From Myxococcales bacterium (GTDB taxonomy: Bacteria > Myxococcota_A > Polyangia > Polyangiales > Houyiibacteriaceae): a stretch of 64,000 nucleotides of DNA. The stretch spans positions 613,595 to 677,594 of the forward strand of contig JAOTVB010000001.1 of NCBI GenBank assembly GCA_029863605.1, in the 5' to 3' direction. This document shows positions 37,616 through 46,493 of this stretch, in pieces. The notes beneath the pieces are model-generated. The model made no database searches. It had not been told where the DNA came from and saw only the letters and a program-made list of their open reading frames with translations. The position numbers were made by a program, and so were the translations under genes. How positions within the stretch are numbered: the first letter of the stretch is position 1; the number at the start of each line of letters is the position of its first letter.

Positions 37616-38512
37616 ATGAGAATTTCCTCCGCCATGCTTCGCACCGCGACGCGTTACGGCCTGAAGCCGTTCCTCGGGCCACCATGGCCCGTCGTGTTTC
37701 AACGTGCATGGCTGCGCTTGGTCGCCAACGTTAACTCCCCGTCACCCGACGCCGAGACCGAATGGATCTCGATGGGTGACGTCCGAGCCCTGGTGGCGCG
37801 GCCCCGAGGTGAACGACCCACACGATCGGTGTTGTACATGCATGGCGGCGGATATTGTGTTGGCAGCCCGTCGACTCACAAGGGCCTCGTGACGCATCTG
37901 GCCGTAGCCGCCGGAGCCTCGGTGTACGTGCCCGACTACCGTTTGGCACCCGAGCATCCTCATCCAGCCGCCCTCGAGGATGGGCTCAACGCATATCGGT
38001 GGATGCTTGACCATCAATCGTCACCCAAGCGAATCGCGCTCGCGGGAGACTCCGCCGGCGGCGGCCTGGCGCTCGCGACCGCGCTTGCGATTCGAGACGA
38101 AGCGTTGCCCCAACCGGTTGCGGTGGTCCTGATTTCACCGTGGACCGATCTGAATTGCAACTCGCCTTCGCGCACGGACAACGCGAAAATTGACCCGATG
38201 ATACGGACGAGTTGGAGCAAGCGATGCGCCGCTTTCTACTTGGATGGTCGGCCCCTCGACGATCCTGCATGCTCGCCCTTGTTCGCGGATCACAAAGGTT
38301 TGCCTGCGATGCTCATCCAGGTGGGAACCGACGAAGTCCTCATCGACGACGCGACCGCGCTCGCCGACCAATGCCAAGCGGCCGGCGTCGACGTGACACT
38401 CGAGATTTACGACGGAATGTGGCACGTCTTCCAGAGCAGCGTCGGCGCCATCGAGGAAGCGGATCAGGCGATCGAAAAGATCGCGAATTTCCTGGGGTCC
38501 CGCTGGAGCTGA
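37616..38512 (+). CDS. alpha/beta hydrolase of the hormone-sensitive lipase family
   Basis: A 298-residue esterase. The oxyanion motif HGGG is at 76-79 and the nucleophile is Ser146 in GDSAGGG. The acid is probably Asp in QVGTDEVLIDD and the base His in YDGMWHVFQ. This arrangement is the HSL (type IV) esterase family, which acts on short acyl esters. It begins 32 bases after the deacylase stop. Confidence 0.9.
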   Translation: MRISSAMLRTATRYGLKPFLGPPWPVVFQRAWLRLVANVNSPSPDAETEWISMGDVRALVARPRGERPTRSVLYMHGGGYCVGSPSTHKGLVTHLAVAAGASVYVPDYRLAPEHPHPAALEDGLNAYRWMLDHQSSPKRIALAGDSAGGGLALATALAIRDEALPQPVAVVLISPWTDLNCNSPSRTDNAKIDPMIRTSWSKRCAAFYLDGRPLDDPACSPLFADHKGLPAMLIQVGTDEVLIDDATALADQCQAAGVDVTLEIYDGMWHVFQSSVGAIEEADQAIEKIANFLGSRWS

Positions 38513-38555
38513 CGACGGGAACGCGTTAGGCTACGCACGAACCCGGGAGGTATCG

Positions 38556-38984
38556 ATGGGTCCAGACGAGAGTGTGGCATATGCCACCGCGACTTGGGGT
38601 CGCTTCAACGCAACCGTTTCGGGTGATCTTCTTCGCGCGCTGTCAGGGGCCTTTGCGTTGGTGGCCACCGCGGACGGTGAGCTTGCGAGATCCGAGGTCG
38701 CGGCTTTTGTCGAGCTCCTTCGAAGCAAGGCAGACGTCTTCTCCGGCATCGACTTCAATGCCCTCGAGACTACCTTTCGCGACTTGACCGAGTCGCTCAT
38801 CGCCGACCCCGAAGGTGGCCGACTCCAAGCCCTCGATTGCGTGGCTAAGGTCAAGGGCAACGCGGAGCAGTGTGCCCTCGTTCGGAGCGGAGCCGAGATC
38901 GCCATTGCGGCGGATGGCCGGGTGCGGACACAGGAAGCTGCCGTTCTGGAGCAGATCTGCCAGGCGCTAGGGCTCAAGAGCTAG
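38556..38984 (+). CDS. TerB-like domain protein
   Basis: A 142-residue all-helical protein matching TerB: it has the two repeated acidic metal-binding loops VATADGELARSEVAAF and IAIAADGRVRTQEAAVLEQIC. TerB domains occur in tellurite resistance operons but also singly; no ter genes are near, so a tellurite link should not be assumed. Confidence 0.82.
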   Translation: MGPDESVAYATATWGRFNATVSGDLLRALSGAFALVATADGELARSEVAAFVELLRSKADVFSGIDFNALETTFRDLTESLIADPEGGRLQALDCVAKVKGNAEQCALVRSGAEIAIAADGRVRTQEAAVLEQICQALGLKS

Positions 38985-39041
38985 CGGCTCGCCAACCTCC
39001 GACAACTCGCGTTGAACGCGACATGCCAGTACGCTGCTCCG

Positions 39042-39926
39042 GTGGAAGACTTCTTAACTGAAGGCCGAGTGTGGCTCGGGATGATGCCGGCGACGCAGCT
39101 GAAGCTGCTGGGCACGCTGCTCGTGGTGCTCGCCTTCTTGTTGATCCGCTCGGTCGTCCTCCGGCTGATTCGAAAGAATGTCACCGACGTCGCTCAGCGC
39201 TATCGATGGAGCCGTGGCTTCACGACCGCGGTCGGCGTGCTGATGCTTCTCGTCCTGGTTCCCATGTGGTTTTCGGGGCTGGAATCGCTCGCGACATTCG
39301 CGGGCATTCTGGGCGCGGGTCTGGCCGTCGCGTTGCACGACACGGTGGCCAACATCGCTGGCTTCTTCTTCATCGTGTTTCGCCGTCCCTTCGAGGTCGG
39401 AGATCGCATTGAAATCGACGGCACCGCGGGTGATGTCATCGATATTCGCTTGTTTCAATTCAGCTTGCTGGAGATCGGGAACTGGGTGGACGCCGATCAG
39501 AGCACGGGTCGGATCATGCACGTTCCGAACGGCAAGGTCTTGCGCGAACGCACCGCGAGCTTTACTCGCGGATTCGAGTACATTTGGCACGAGATCCCCG
39601 TTCTGATCACTTTTGAAAGCGATTGGAAAGCAGCGAAGTCGATCCTCGAAGAGATCATCAATGCCGAAGCTTTCACCGTCGGCGAAGAGGCGGCGCGGCA
39701 GGTCCGCCGAGCGGCCTCACGCTATCTGATCTATTCGGGAAAGATGACGCCGATCGTCTACACGTCGGTTCGCGAGAGTGGGGTCTTGTTGACGATCCGC
39801 TACATGACGAAGCCAAAAACGCGCCGCGGGACGGAGCAGCAGATTTGGGAGGACATCCTCGAACGTTTTGCAGCGAACGACTCGATCGGCCTGGCGTACC
39901 CCACGGTCAGGTACTACGAGGAGTAA
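39042..39926 (+). CDS. small-conductance mechanosensitive channel (MscS family)
   Basis: About 294 residues with two to three transmembrane helices and the MscS pore and beta domain: GAGLAVALHDTVANIAGFFFIVFRRPFEVGD is broken by the Gly/Ala-rich pore helix, then EIDGTAGDVIDI. The C-terminus is the alpha/beta vestibule. The start is unsure: I use GTG at 39042 (VEDFLTEG); a TTG at 39012 is also in frame. Neither has a clear ribosome binding site. Confidence 0.87.
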   Translation: MEDFLTEGRVWLGMMPATQLKLLGTLLVVLAFLLIRSVVLRLIRKNVTDVAQRYRWSRGFTTAVGVLMLLVLVPMWFSGLESLATFAGILGAGLAVALHDTVANIAGFFFIVFRRPFEVGDRIEIDGTAGDVIDIRLFQFSLLEIGNWVDADQSTGRIMHVPNGKVLRERTASFTRGFEYIWHEIPVLITFESDWKAAKSILEEIINAEAFTVGEEAARQVRRAASRYLIYSGKMTPIVYTSVRESGVLLTIRYMTKPKTRRGTEQQIWEDILERFAANDSIGLAYPTVRYYEE

Positions 39927-40805
39927 GTGGAAGGGTTCAGCGACAGTGTCACCGCTACTGCCAGCGACAGGGGCAGCGATGGGGCCAGTGTCCGCGCCAA
40001 TGCCCTGACTGGGACTGAGCCTCGCCTTGCCTATCGGGTCTTTGGACGCCGGGGGACGCCGGTCTTATTCGTGATGGGCTTTGGGATGTCGGGACGCGTG
40101 TGGGCGCCGCAGGTGGATGAGTTGCAGCGCGATCATCTGTGTTGCCACTACGACCATCTCGGTGTCGGTGACAGTGAGCGAGGCCCGCTCTTTCCGACGA
40201 TTCGGTCGATGGCGGGCGACGGGCTCCGAATCATGGATGACCTCTCTTGGGATCGCGCACATGTTGTCGGTGTGTCGATGGGCGGGATGATCGCGCAAGA
40301 GCTCGCGCTGTCGGCGGCGGACCGATGTCGGACGCTCACGCTGATCGCGACCCATGGAGGCGTGCCATTCGGGTCACTTCCCACCCTCGCGGGCATGTGG
40401 CTGTTCCTGCGGGGCCTCTTCGGAGGTAAGGAGACCCGTCTACGATCGGTGCCCCGACTCTTGTACCCCGACGACTATCTGAGAAGCATCGACCCGGTCG
40501 CGTTCAAAGCCCACATGAACGAGCGCTTCGGAAAGCCTGCTTCGCTGCGAACCATACTTGGCCACCTTCAGGCGGTGTGGCGGCATCGCACCGAATCCCG
40601 GCTTTCGCAGATCGATCTGCCAACGCTGTTGGTGCGTCCGGGCAAAGACATCTTGATCCGGCCAACCCAAACCGATCGATTGGCCAAGCGCATTCCTCAC
40701 GCCGAAGTGCTGCGATTCGACGATGCGGGTCACGGGGTCACGTTCCAAGAAGCCGCGGAGCTCAACGCGGCGCTCCGCGACCATTTTCAACGCAGTGAGA
40801 GCTAG
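39927..40805 (+). CDS. alpha/beta hydrolase
   Basis: A 292-residue hydrolase with the nucleophile elbow GVSMGGMIA (Ser near 120), an acid in RPGKDILI and the base His in DDAGHGVTF. The GTG start directly follows the MscS stop and has GAGGAG within that gene's last codons, so the two are coupled. Residues 1-30 are low complexity (Ser/Ala/Thr/Asp) and unlike the family, so a later start is possible. Confidence 0.85.
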   Translation: MEGFSDSVTATASDRGSDGASVRANALTGTEPRLAYRVFGRRGTPVLFVMGFGMSGRVWAPQVDELQRDHLCCHYDHLGVGDSERGPLFPTIRSMAGDGLRIMDDLSWDRAHVVGVSMGGMIAQELALSAADRCRTLTLIATHGGVPFGSLPTLAGMWLFLRGLFGGKETRLRSVPRLLYPDDYLRSIDPVAFKAHMNERFGKPASLRTILGHLQAVWRHRTESRLSQIDLPTLLVRPGKDILIRPTQTDRLAKRIPHAEVLRFDDAGHGVTFQEAAELNAALRDHFQRSES

Positions 40806-40853
40806 AAGGCGGGCCAGTGACACCGGGATTTCACCGGGGTAGGGTGATGGTTC

Positions 40854-41780
40854 ATGACGCGGATCAGGTTCGTTGCGACTCTCCTGCTGACGCTTTCGTT
40901 GGCATGCAGCGGAGATGGGCCGCCGCCGACAAAGCACGCCCTCGTGATCGGCGTCGATGGTGTCCGCGTCGATGCCCTCCGCGAAGCTTCTACGCCAAAT
41001 ATCGACGCTCTCAGCGCTGAGGGGGCGGTCAGTTATGACGCGTTTGCCGGCGGCGAGCTCGGCACCTCCAATGAGCAAGTTACGTTTAGCGGGCCGGGAT
41101 GGAGCAGCATTCTTGCGGGCGTCTGGATCGACAAGCATGGAGTTGCTGGCAACACCTCCAGCGCCTTCGATGATTCGCGGTTCGACGAGTATCCACATTT
41201 CTTTCGCCGTATCCGCGAGCAGATGCCAGACGCGTATCTGTCGTCGTTTGTGACCTGGGGTCCGATCAACGAACACATCGTGGCTCCCGGGGACGCGGAC
41301 GAGGAGTTTTCGCCCGAGGCGAATGACTCCTTCGAGGGCGACGCAATGGTCACGGACGCGGTCGTGGACCATCTTTCGGCGCAGACACCCGATGTCGTGT
41401 TCATCCATCTCGATAATCCCGACTTTCAAGGGCACCTCCACGGCTTCTCGCCGATGGTTCCGGAGTATGTGCAAGCGGTCGAGACAGTCGACGCCCAGAT
41501 CGGCCAGGTGCTCGATGCCGTCCGAGCACGACCCACGTACGCGCGCGAGGACTGGCTGGTCGTCGTCACTACTGACCACGGCGGGATCGAGCAAATGCAC
41601 GGGGGCCAGAGCGCTGAAGAGCGGACGATCCCCTTCATCGTGTCCGGCGGTGCCACGCAAAGAGGGGCCACGATTTCTCCAGGCCCCGGGCACACCGCCG
41701 TGCCACCGACCGTCCTTCGGCATCTAGGCATCGCGATCAATGCGTCATGGGGATGGGAGAGCGAACCTTTCGGCTTTTGA
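40854..41780 (+). CDS. alkaline phosphatase superfamily phosphodiesterase, lipoprotein
   Basis: A 308-residue exported protein with lipobox LSLAC near residue 18. Metal ligands are visible in VIGVDGVRVDAL (first Asp), a nucleophile region SGPGWSSILAG, HLDNPDFQGHLHG and TTDHGG, as in type I phosphodiesterase/nucleotide pyrophosphatase. The second half of the family's length is short (others reach 350-450 residues). Substrate unknown. Confidence 0.85.
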   Translation: MTRIRFVATLLLTLSLACSGDGPPPTKHALVIGVDGVRVDALREASTPNIDALSAEGAVSYDAFAGGELGTSNEQVTFSGPGWSSILAGVWIDKHGVAGNTSSAFDDSRFDEYPHFFRRIREQMPDAYLSSFVTWGPINEHIVAPGDADEEFSPEANDSFEGDAMVTDAVVDHLSAQTPDVVFIHLDNPDFQGHLHGFSPMVPEYVQAVETVDAQIGQVLDAVRARPTYAREDWLVVVTTDHGGIEQMHGGQSAEERTIPFIVSGGATQRGATISPGPGHTAVPPTVLRHLGIAINASWGWESEPFGF

Positions 41781-41785
41781 CGAAG

Positions 41786-42283
41786 CTAACCGCGCTTCTT
41801 TGGTACCCAAGCCCAGGTCATCTCGCATTGGATAGGTTCGACCCCAGCCTCGTCGGTAACCCGGCACTGAACCAAGACATCACCCTTGGGCTCGGTCGCG
41901 ATCGACCGGCGTTGCTCTTCGGTCAAAGTGGCTTCTGCTCGGAGTCCACCGGAGGCGCGCTTGACATACTCGATCTTCATCGTCTTGATCACGGGCACCG
42001 CCGAGTCGGGGATGTTCATTCCGACCACGAACCCCGTTGCGCTCTCGGCGAGCAGCGCCATGGCGCATGCATGGACACCGCCGATGTGGTTCTGGACTCT
42101 CTTGCGGTTCGCCACACTGACCACCGCGCGTTCCGCAGACAGCTCTTCGACGCGTAGTCCGGCCGTTCCGACGAATTTCACTGTGCGTCCGAGCGCAATG
42201 GTCACGGCTGCCGAACGAAAGGGTCCGGCGACTTGCTCGATCTTATCGATAGTGCGGCTTAGACGGTTGGCAGGCTGTTCCAT
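41786..42283 (-). CDS. DUF4442 hotdog-fold thioesterase-like protein
   Basis: A 165-residue hotdog protein. The key patch is NHIGGVHACAMALLAESATGFVVG, given here in parts because of its length: NHIGGVHA then LLAESATG, where the family holds its catalytic Asn/Asp/Glu. The class acts on acyl-CoA or acyl-ACP thioesters. It ends 6 bases from the end of the convergent phosphodiesterase gene. Confidence 0.83.
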   Translation of the reverse strand: MEQPANRLSRTIDKIEQVAGPFRSAAVTIALGRTVKFVGTAGLRVEELSAERAVVSVANRKRVQNHIGGVHACAMALLAESATGFVVGMNIPDSAVPVIKTMKIEYVKRASGGLRAEATLTEEQRRSIATEPKGDVLVQCRVTDEAGVEPIQCEMTWAWVPKKRG

Positions 42284-42342
42284 GAGGTGGGGCTACGACA
42301 ATCCGTCAGTCCTGGTCAAGGGTAGGACGCCGAAAGAACCGG

Positions 42343-43422
42343 CTACGGCCCAGTGGTCTCAGGATAGAGGCGGTCGACGAAGCGACGGAGGTGGCCGACC
42401 GCGCCTAGCACGTACGGGATGAAACCCATGTGGCTGGTCGGGTACCAGTGGATTTCTGGCTTGCCCCACTGCTCCCACATTCGTTCGACGATCGAGCTCA
42501 GGAAGAAGTGATCGTCACGCGCCGCGACCAGCATGATCCGTTCGCTCGGAATCACGGACTTCAACTCATCCCAGCCGATCTTGGTGAAGAACTTCCCGAA
42601 GTCTTCATGGGTCCAACCAAAGTGCGCGAGGTCTTTTCGCATTGCGCCGAGCACGGGCGCGTCCCGAAGTAGCGCACCCATGTCCATGTGGCCGATGATC
42701 GGAGCCGAGAAATCGAAACGAGACTCCATGCACGTCAACATCGCAGCGAGCGATCCCCCGAGCGACAAACCCGCAATGCCGACCGGCCCGTCTTTCTCAG
42801 ATTGCATGACCGAGAGCAGAGTCCGCGCGTCAAACAGCGTCTGGCGGATCGCCTCGACGCTGCGCACCACGTCGGCCGTCCAATAGAGCTCTCCCGAATA
42901 GGGCGAGCCTCGCGGTTTGCGGCGCCCGTGGTACGGCGGCTGCAGTTGGATAATCTCGACATTCAGCATGCGGGCCATGGTCGTAACGAGCCCCACTTCC
43001 TCGAACAAGGACTCGGGCTGCATGTAGCCGTGGATGTAGAGCACGCGAGGTCGCCCGGAAGTGTTGTCCGGATGGATGCGTCGCGCGTAGACGGTTTGGA
43101 TGCGTCGCTTCCGGCGGTGGTAGTGTTCTCTGAAGTGGCGCTCGATCGGTTCGTAGAGCGAGTCGAAGATGAGATCCTCGCTCTCGACGCCCGGCAAGCG
43201 CCATCGCCTTTCGGTGCGAACCACCGGAACCTCGGCAGGTGCGGGAAAGAGATCTTCTATGGCGAGATCCTCGTAGGCTCCGAGTCGGTCGAGCGTATTG
43301 TGCGGCCGCGACCGTAGGAGCTGCGGCAGGCGTACGACCTTTCCAGTGATATCATCGAGATGGGGCACGGCTCGGAGCGACAATATCCTCTGGGCGGCCG
43401 CATGGCGACGGACAGCAGACAC
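42343..43422 (-). CDS. alpha/beta hydrolase (ABHD18-like)
   Basis: A 359-residue hydrolase with a long N-terminal extension and the nucleophile elbow GLSLGGSLA. The base histidine is probably in WYPTSHMGFIP. YIHGYMQPE may supply the oxyanion hole. The general shape resembles the ABHD18/DUF2048 type, whose substrates are unknown. It is divergent from the first acyl-CoA dehydrogenase gene; the 87 bases between hold both starts. Confidence 0.78.
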   Translation of the reverse strand: MSAVRRHAAAQRILSLRAVPHLDDITGKVVRLPQLLRSRPHNTLDRLGAYEDLAIEDLFPAPAEVPVVRTERRWRLPGVESEDLIFDSLYEPIERHFREHYHRRKRRIQTVYARRIHPDNTSGRPRVLYIHGYMQPESLFEEVGLVTTMARMLNVEIIQLQPPYHGRRKPRGSPYSGELYWTADVVRSVEAIRQTLFDARTLLSVMQSEKDGPVGIAGLSLGGSLAAMLTCMESRFDFSAPIIGHMDMGALLRDAPVLGAMRKDLAHFGWTHEDFGKFFTKIGWDELKSVIPSERIMLVAARDDHFFLSSIVERMWEQWGKPEIHWYPTSHMGFIPYVLGAVGHLRRFVDRLYPETTGP

Positions 43423-43509
43423 ACCGGTCGCCTACGCTGCTACTTCGCAGCCCCTCCCGGCGCGCCAGCACTGTGGTGCGGGGCCCGACTTCGTGTCAGT
43501 GATATAGGT

Positions 43510-44688
43510 ATGAATCTGACGTTTACCGAGGAAGAAGAAGCGTTTCGTGAGGAGGTTCGCACCTGGATTCAGGCGGCGATGCCCGAGGAGATGCGCGAGA
43601 AGGCAGACGGGGAGGGGCATTTCACTCCAGAAGACTCGGCGGAGTGGCACCGGATCCTCTACGAGAAGGGCTGGGTCGCCCCCCACTGGCCGAAGGAGTT
43701 CGGGGGCACCGGCTGGGATGCCGCGCGGCGTTTCATCTTCAGTGAGGAGATGGAAATGGCTGGGGCGCCGCAACTTTCGTCGTTTGGCCTCTCGATGGTC
43801 GGTCCGCTGATCATCAATCACGGCACCGACGCGCAAAAGAAGCGGTTCCTCCCGAAGATCCTCAGCGCGGAGGAGTTCTGGTGCCAGGGATACTCGGAGC
43901 CGAGCTCTGGAAGTGACCTCGCATCGTTACGGACCACCGCCGAAGATGCCGGAGATCACTTCATCGTCAACGGCCAAAAGACTTGGACCAGTTATGCGCA
44001 GTTCGCTGACTGGATCTTCTGCCTCGTACGTACCGATCCATCGGTGAAGAAGCAGGCGGGGATCACCTTTATGCTGATCGACCTCAAGAGCCCGGGAGTA
44101 GAGGTCAAGCCGATGCTCACCCTGGGTCACACCCCAGCTTTCTGTGACACGTTCTTCGACAACGTGAAGGTGCCGAAGGAAAACGTTGTCGGTGGGATCA
44201 ACAACGGCTGGACCATGGCCAAGGCGCTGCTAGGCCATGAGCGGACGCTACTTGCGATGATCGGGCCCTCTCGGCACACCCTGGTCAAGCTGAAAAGGAT
44301 CGCCGCTACCAGGCTGGTCAACGGACGCCCCATGCTCGAAGACCCCGTATGGCGTGCCAAGATCGCCCGCCTCGAAATGCGGTTCCGGGCACACTTGATG
44401 GTCAGCTACCGCGCACTCGCCGAGCAGCAGAAAGGTCGAATGCCCGGCCCCGAGTCTTCGATCCTGAAGCTCGTAGGGACGAAGCTCATCCAGGAGATCA
44501 CCGAGCTCTGCATGGAAGTGATGGGTGAGAATTCGCTCACTTGGTACAACCACGACGTGGTGCCGGCGGTCGAAGAATCGATCGGGCCGTACTTCTGCTA
44601 CGAGCGCGCCGCGACGATCTACGGTGGGTCCAACGAGATTCAGCGTAACGTCATCGCGAAGATGATCCTTCAGCTTCCCAGCAGCTGA
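43510..44688 (+). CDS. acyl-CoA dehydrogenase (first of a pair)
   Basis: A 392-residue FAD enzyme with normal domains: helical N-part, middle beta domain (CQGYSEPSSGSDLASLRT, NGQKTWTSYAQ) and C-terminal helices. At the place of the classical MCAD catalytic Glu (YEG) it has YGGSNEIQRN, without that Glu, but it has ALLGHERTLLA earlier, where another ACAD subgroup carries its base. Such layout is common in heteromeric pairs. ATG at 43510. The next gene, another ACAD, begins 29 bases later. Confidence 0.93.
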   Translation: MNLTFTEEEEAFREEVRTWIQAAMPEEMREKADGEGHFTPEDSAEWHRILYEKGWVAPHWPKEFGGTGWDAARRFIFSEEMEMAGAPQLSSFGLSMVGPLIINHGTDAQKKRFLPKILSAEEFWCQGYSEPSSGSDLASLRTTAEDAGDHFIVNGQKTWTSYAQFADWIFCLVRTDPSVKKQAGITFMLIDLKSPGVEVKPMLTLGHTPAFCDTFFDNVKVPKENVVGGINNGWTMAKALLGHERTLLAMIGPSRHTLVKLKRIAATRLVNGRPMLEDPVWRAKIARLEMRFRAHLMVSYRALAEQQKGRMPGPESSILKLVGTKLIQEITELCMEVMGENSLTWYNHDVVPAVEESIGPYFCYERAATIYGGSNEIQRNVIAKMILQLPSS

Positions 44689-44717
44689 GAACCCCGAACT
44701 TCAGGAGAGTTTCCCAA

Positions 44718-45854
44718 ATGGATTTCGAGCTCGATCAAGATCAGCAAATGCTTGCCAAGACGGTGGCGGACTTCGCGAAGAACGAGTCCCCCGTCGAGCG
44801 CTTTCGTAAGCTTCGCGACGATGATGTCGGTTACGACTCCGCGGTCTGGACGCACATGGGCGAGCTCGGTTGGCTCGGCGTACCGTTTCCCGAATCGGTT
44901 GGCGGCTTTGGCGGCGGCTTCGTCGAATGCGCGATCGTGCTGGAGAAGCTAGCCACCACCCTCGTGCCTGAGCCTTACCTCGCCTCGGTGGTTCTCGGGG
45001 GACTGACCCTCCTTCGCGCAGGAAACGACGCGCAGCACGCAGCATACCTCACGCCCATGATCGAGGGCGACACGACCCTGGCGCTGGCATATTCGGAAGC
45101 GCAGAGCCGGCACGACGTCACCGCAGTCGGGACCACCGCGACCCCCGACGCACGGGGCTATAGGCTCTCGGGCAAAAAGGTCTGGGTGCTCAACGGTCAC
45201 AACGCCGACCACCTGATCGTCTCCGCCAAGGCGCCCGGTGGTGTGACGCTCTTCGTCGTGCCCCGCGACGCAAAGGGGTTGACTGTGACCGTCGCCAAGA
45301 CAATCGACGGCCACAAGGCTGCATTCGTCGAGCTTCAGGACGTCATCGTCACGGAAGACGCGCGTCTCGGCGCGGAGGGATCGGGCGCCGCGGTGCTGGA
45401 CAGGACGATCGACTATGCCGCCGCAGGAGCCGTCGCCGAGGCCGTCGGCATCACAACCACTATGCTCCACATGACGATCGACTACCTCGGCACACGTGAG
45501 CAGTTCGGCGCCAAGATCGGGTCATTTCAAGCCTTGCAACACCGAGCGGTCGACATGTACGCCGAGGTCGAGCTCCTTCGTTCGATCTCGATGGCCTCGA
45601 TGGTGCGCGCCGACGACGACGACGACGACGCCCGCCGCAGCGATGTCTCGGCTGCCAAATACCAGCTCGCCACCGGCGGTATCTGGGTCGCCCAGCAATC
45701 GCTGCAGCTGCACGGGGGCATCGGCGCTACCGACGAGCACGACATCGGCCTCTACTTCAAACGAATGTACGCGCTGAACGCCCTTTTCGGCGACGAGGAA
45801 CACCACGTTGCCCGCTTTGCCGCCGACCCGTCATTCGTCGAAGCCTACACCTAA
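44718..45854 (+). CDS. acyl-CoA dehydrogenase (second of a pair)
   Basis: A 378-residue ACAD partner. It has the N-terminal helical domain, the middle domain and a C-terminus with LHGGIGATDEHDIGLYFKR, where the usual catalytic Glu is missing. It is typical of the second subunit in alpha2-beta2 ACADs of steroid or branched acyl side chains. Near residue 300 is an unusual run of six aspartates. It ends 2 bases from the convergent VOC gene. Confidence 0.9.
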   Translation: MDFELDQDQQMLAKTVADFAKNESPVERFRKLRDDDVGYDSAVWTHMGELGWLGVPFPESVGGFGGGFVECAIVLEKLATTLVPEPYLASVVLGGLTLLRAGNDAQHAAYLTPMIEGDTTLALAYSEAQSRHDVTAVGTTATPDARGYRLSGKKVWVLNGHNADHLIVSAKAPGGVTLFVVPRDAKGLTVTVAKTIDGHKAAFVELQDVIVTEDARLGAEGSGAAVLDRTIDYAAAGAVAEAVGITTTMLHMTIDYLGTREQFGAKIGSFQALQHRAVDMYAEVELLRSISMASMVRADDDDDDARRSDVSAAKYQLATGGIWVAQQSLQLHGGIGATDEHDIGLYFKRMYALNALFGDEEHHVARFAADPSFVEAYT

Positions 45855-45856
45855 AC

Positions 45857-46489
45857 TCAACCCTTCGAAAAAGGGAACAGCGCCCTCTTTAGTGCGGCAT
45901 GGCCTCGGATGATGGGTTCGATCGAGAGCTCGAAGCCTAGACACTGAAAGTCGAGCACTTCGAAGTAGACGCCGTGCTCCTGACGGGCATCGAAGTACCG
46001 AAAGTCGATCTTGAAGGCGGGGTCGAGCGAAACTCCACCGCGAACCACGGTTCGATACCCTGCATCTTCCAGCGAGTCGGAGATCCGCTCCATGCCTTTC
46101 TGGTAGATGCCCACGTGATGGAAGGCGACATCAGTGTTCACCAGCGCGCGCGCGTAGTGTTCGGTACCCTCGCCGGGCCCCAAGAACTCGATCTGCGTGT
46201 CACCGGCGTAGCCGAGCGCGAACTCGAGCCTGCAATCGCGGCGGAGCTCACCTTCTTCGATCCAGTTCGGAGCAGCCAACGTGGCATGGAGGAAGGGCCC
46301 GGCCCCGAGCTCCTCCGCCCTTCGGACACAGGCCGCCACGTCGCGGCAGGCGATTGCGTACTGCTGTGGAAATTTGAGCCCCAAACCGTAGAAGAAATCG
46401 CGAGGCAGCCGCTCTTCGATGCGCGGGATGGAAAAGTCATCGAGGACTCGGTCGAGAACGTGATGGGTGGTGAGAGCTTCTGCGTCCAT
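45857..46489 (-). CDS. VOC (glyoxalase/bleomycin-type) superfamily protein
   Basis: A 210-residue protein with two beta-alpha-beta-beta-beta modules: QYAIACRDVAACVRRAEELGAGPF then VAFHHVGIYQKGMERISDSLEDAGY, with possible metal ligands His and Glu (IEFLGPGEGTEHY, GVYFEVLDF). VOC proteins include isomerases, epimerases and dioxygenases. It is the last gene of the minus-strand operon and starts 4 bases after the epimerase stop. Confidence 0.8.
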   Translation of the reverse strand: MDAEALTTHHVLDRVLDDFSIPRIEERLPRDFFYGLGLKFPQQYAIACRDVAACVRRAEELGAGPFLHATLAAPNWIEEGELRRDCRLEFALGYAGDTQIEFLGPGEGTEHYARALVNTDVAFHHVGIYQKGMERISDSLEDAGYRTVVRGGVSLDPAFKIDFRYFDARQEHGVYFEVLDFQCLGFELSIEPIIRGHAALKRALFPFSKG

Positions 46490-46493
46490 GATG

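Noticed and set aside
38556..38984. Tellurite resistance
   Set aside because: Only a TerB-like domain, with no terZ/A/C/D/E nearby.
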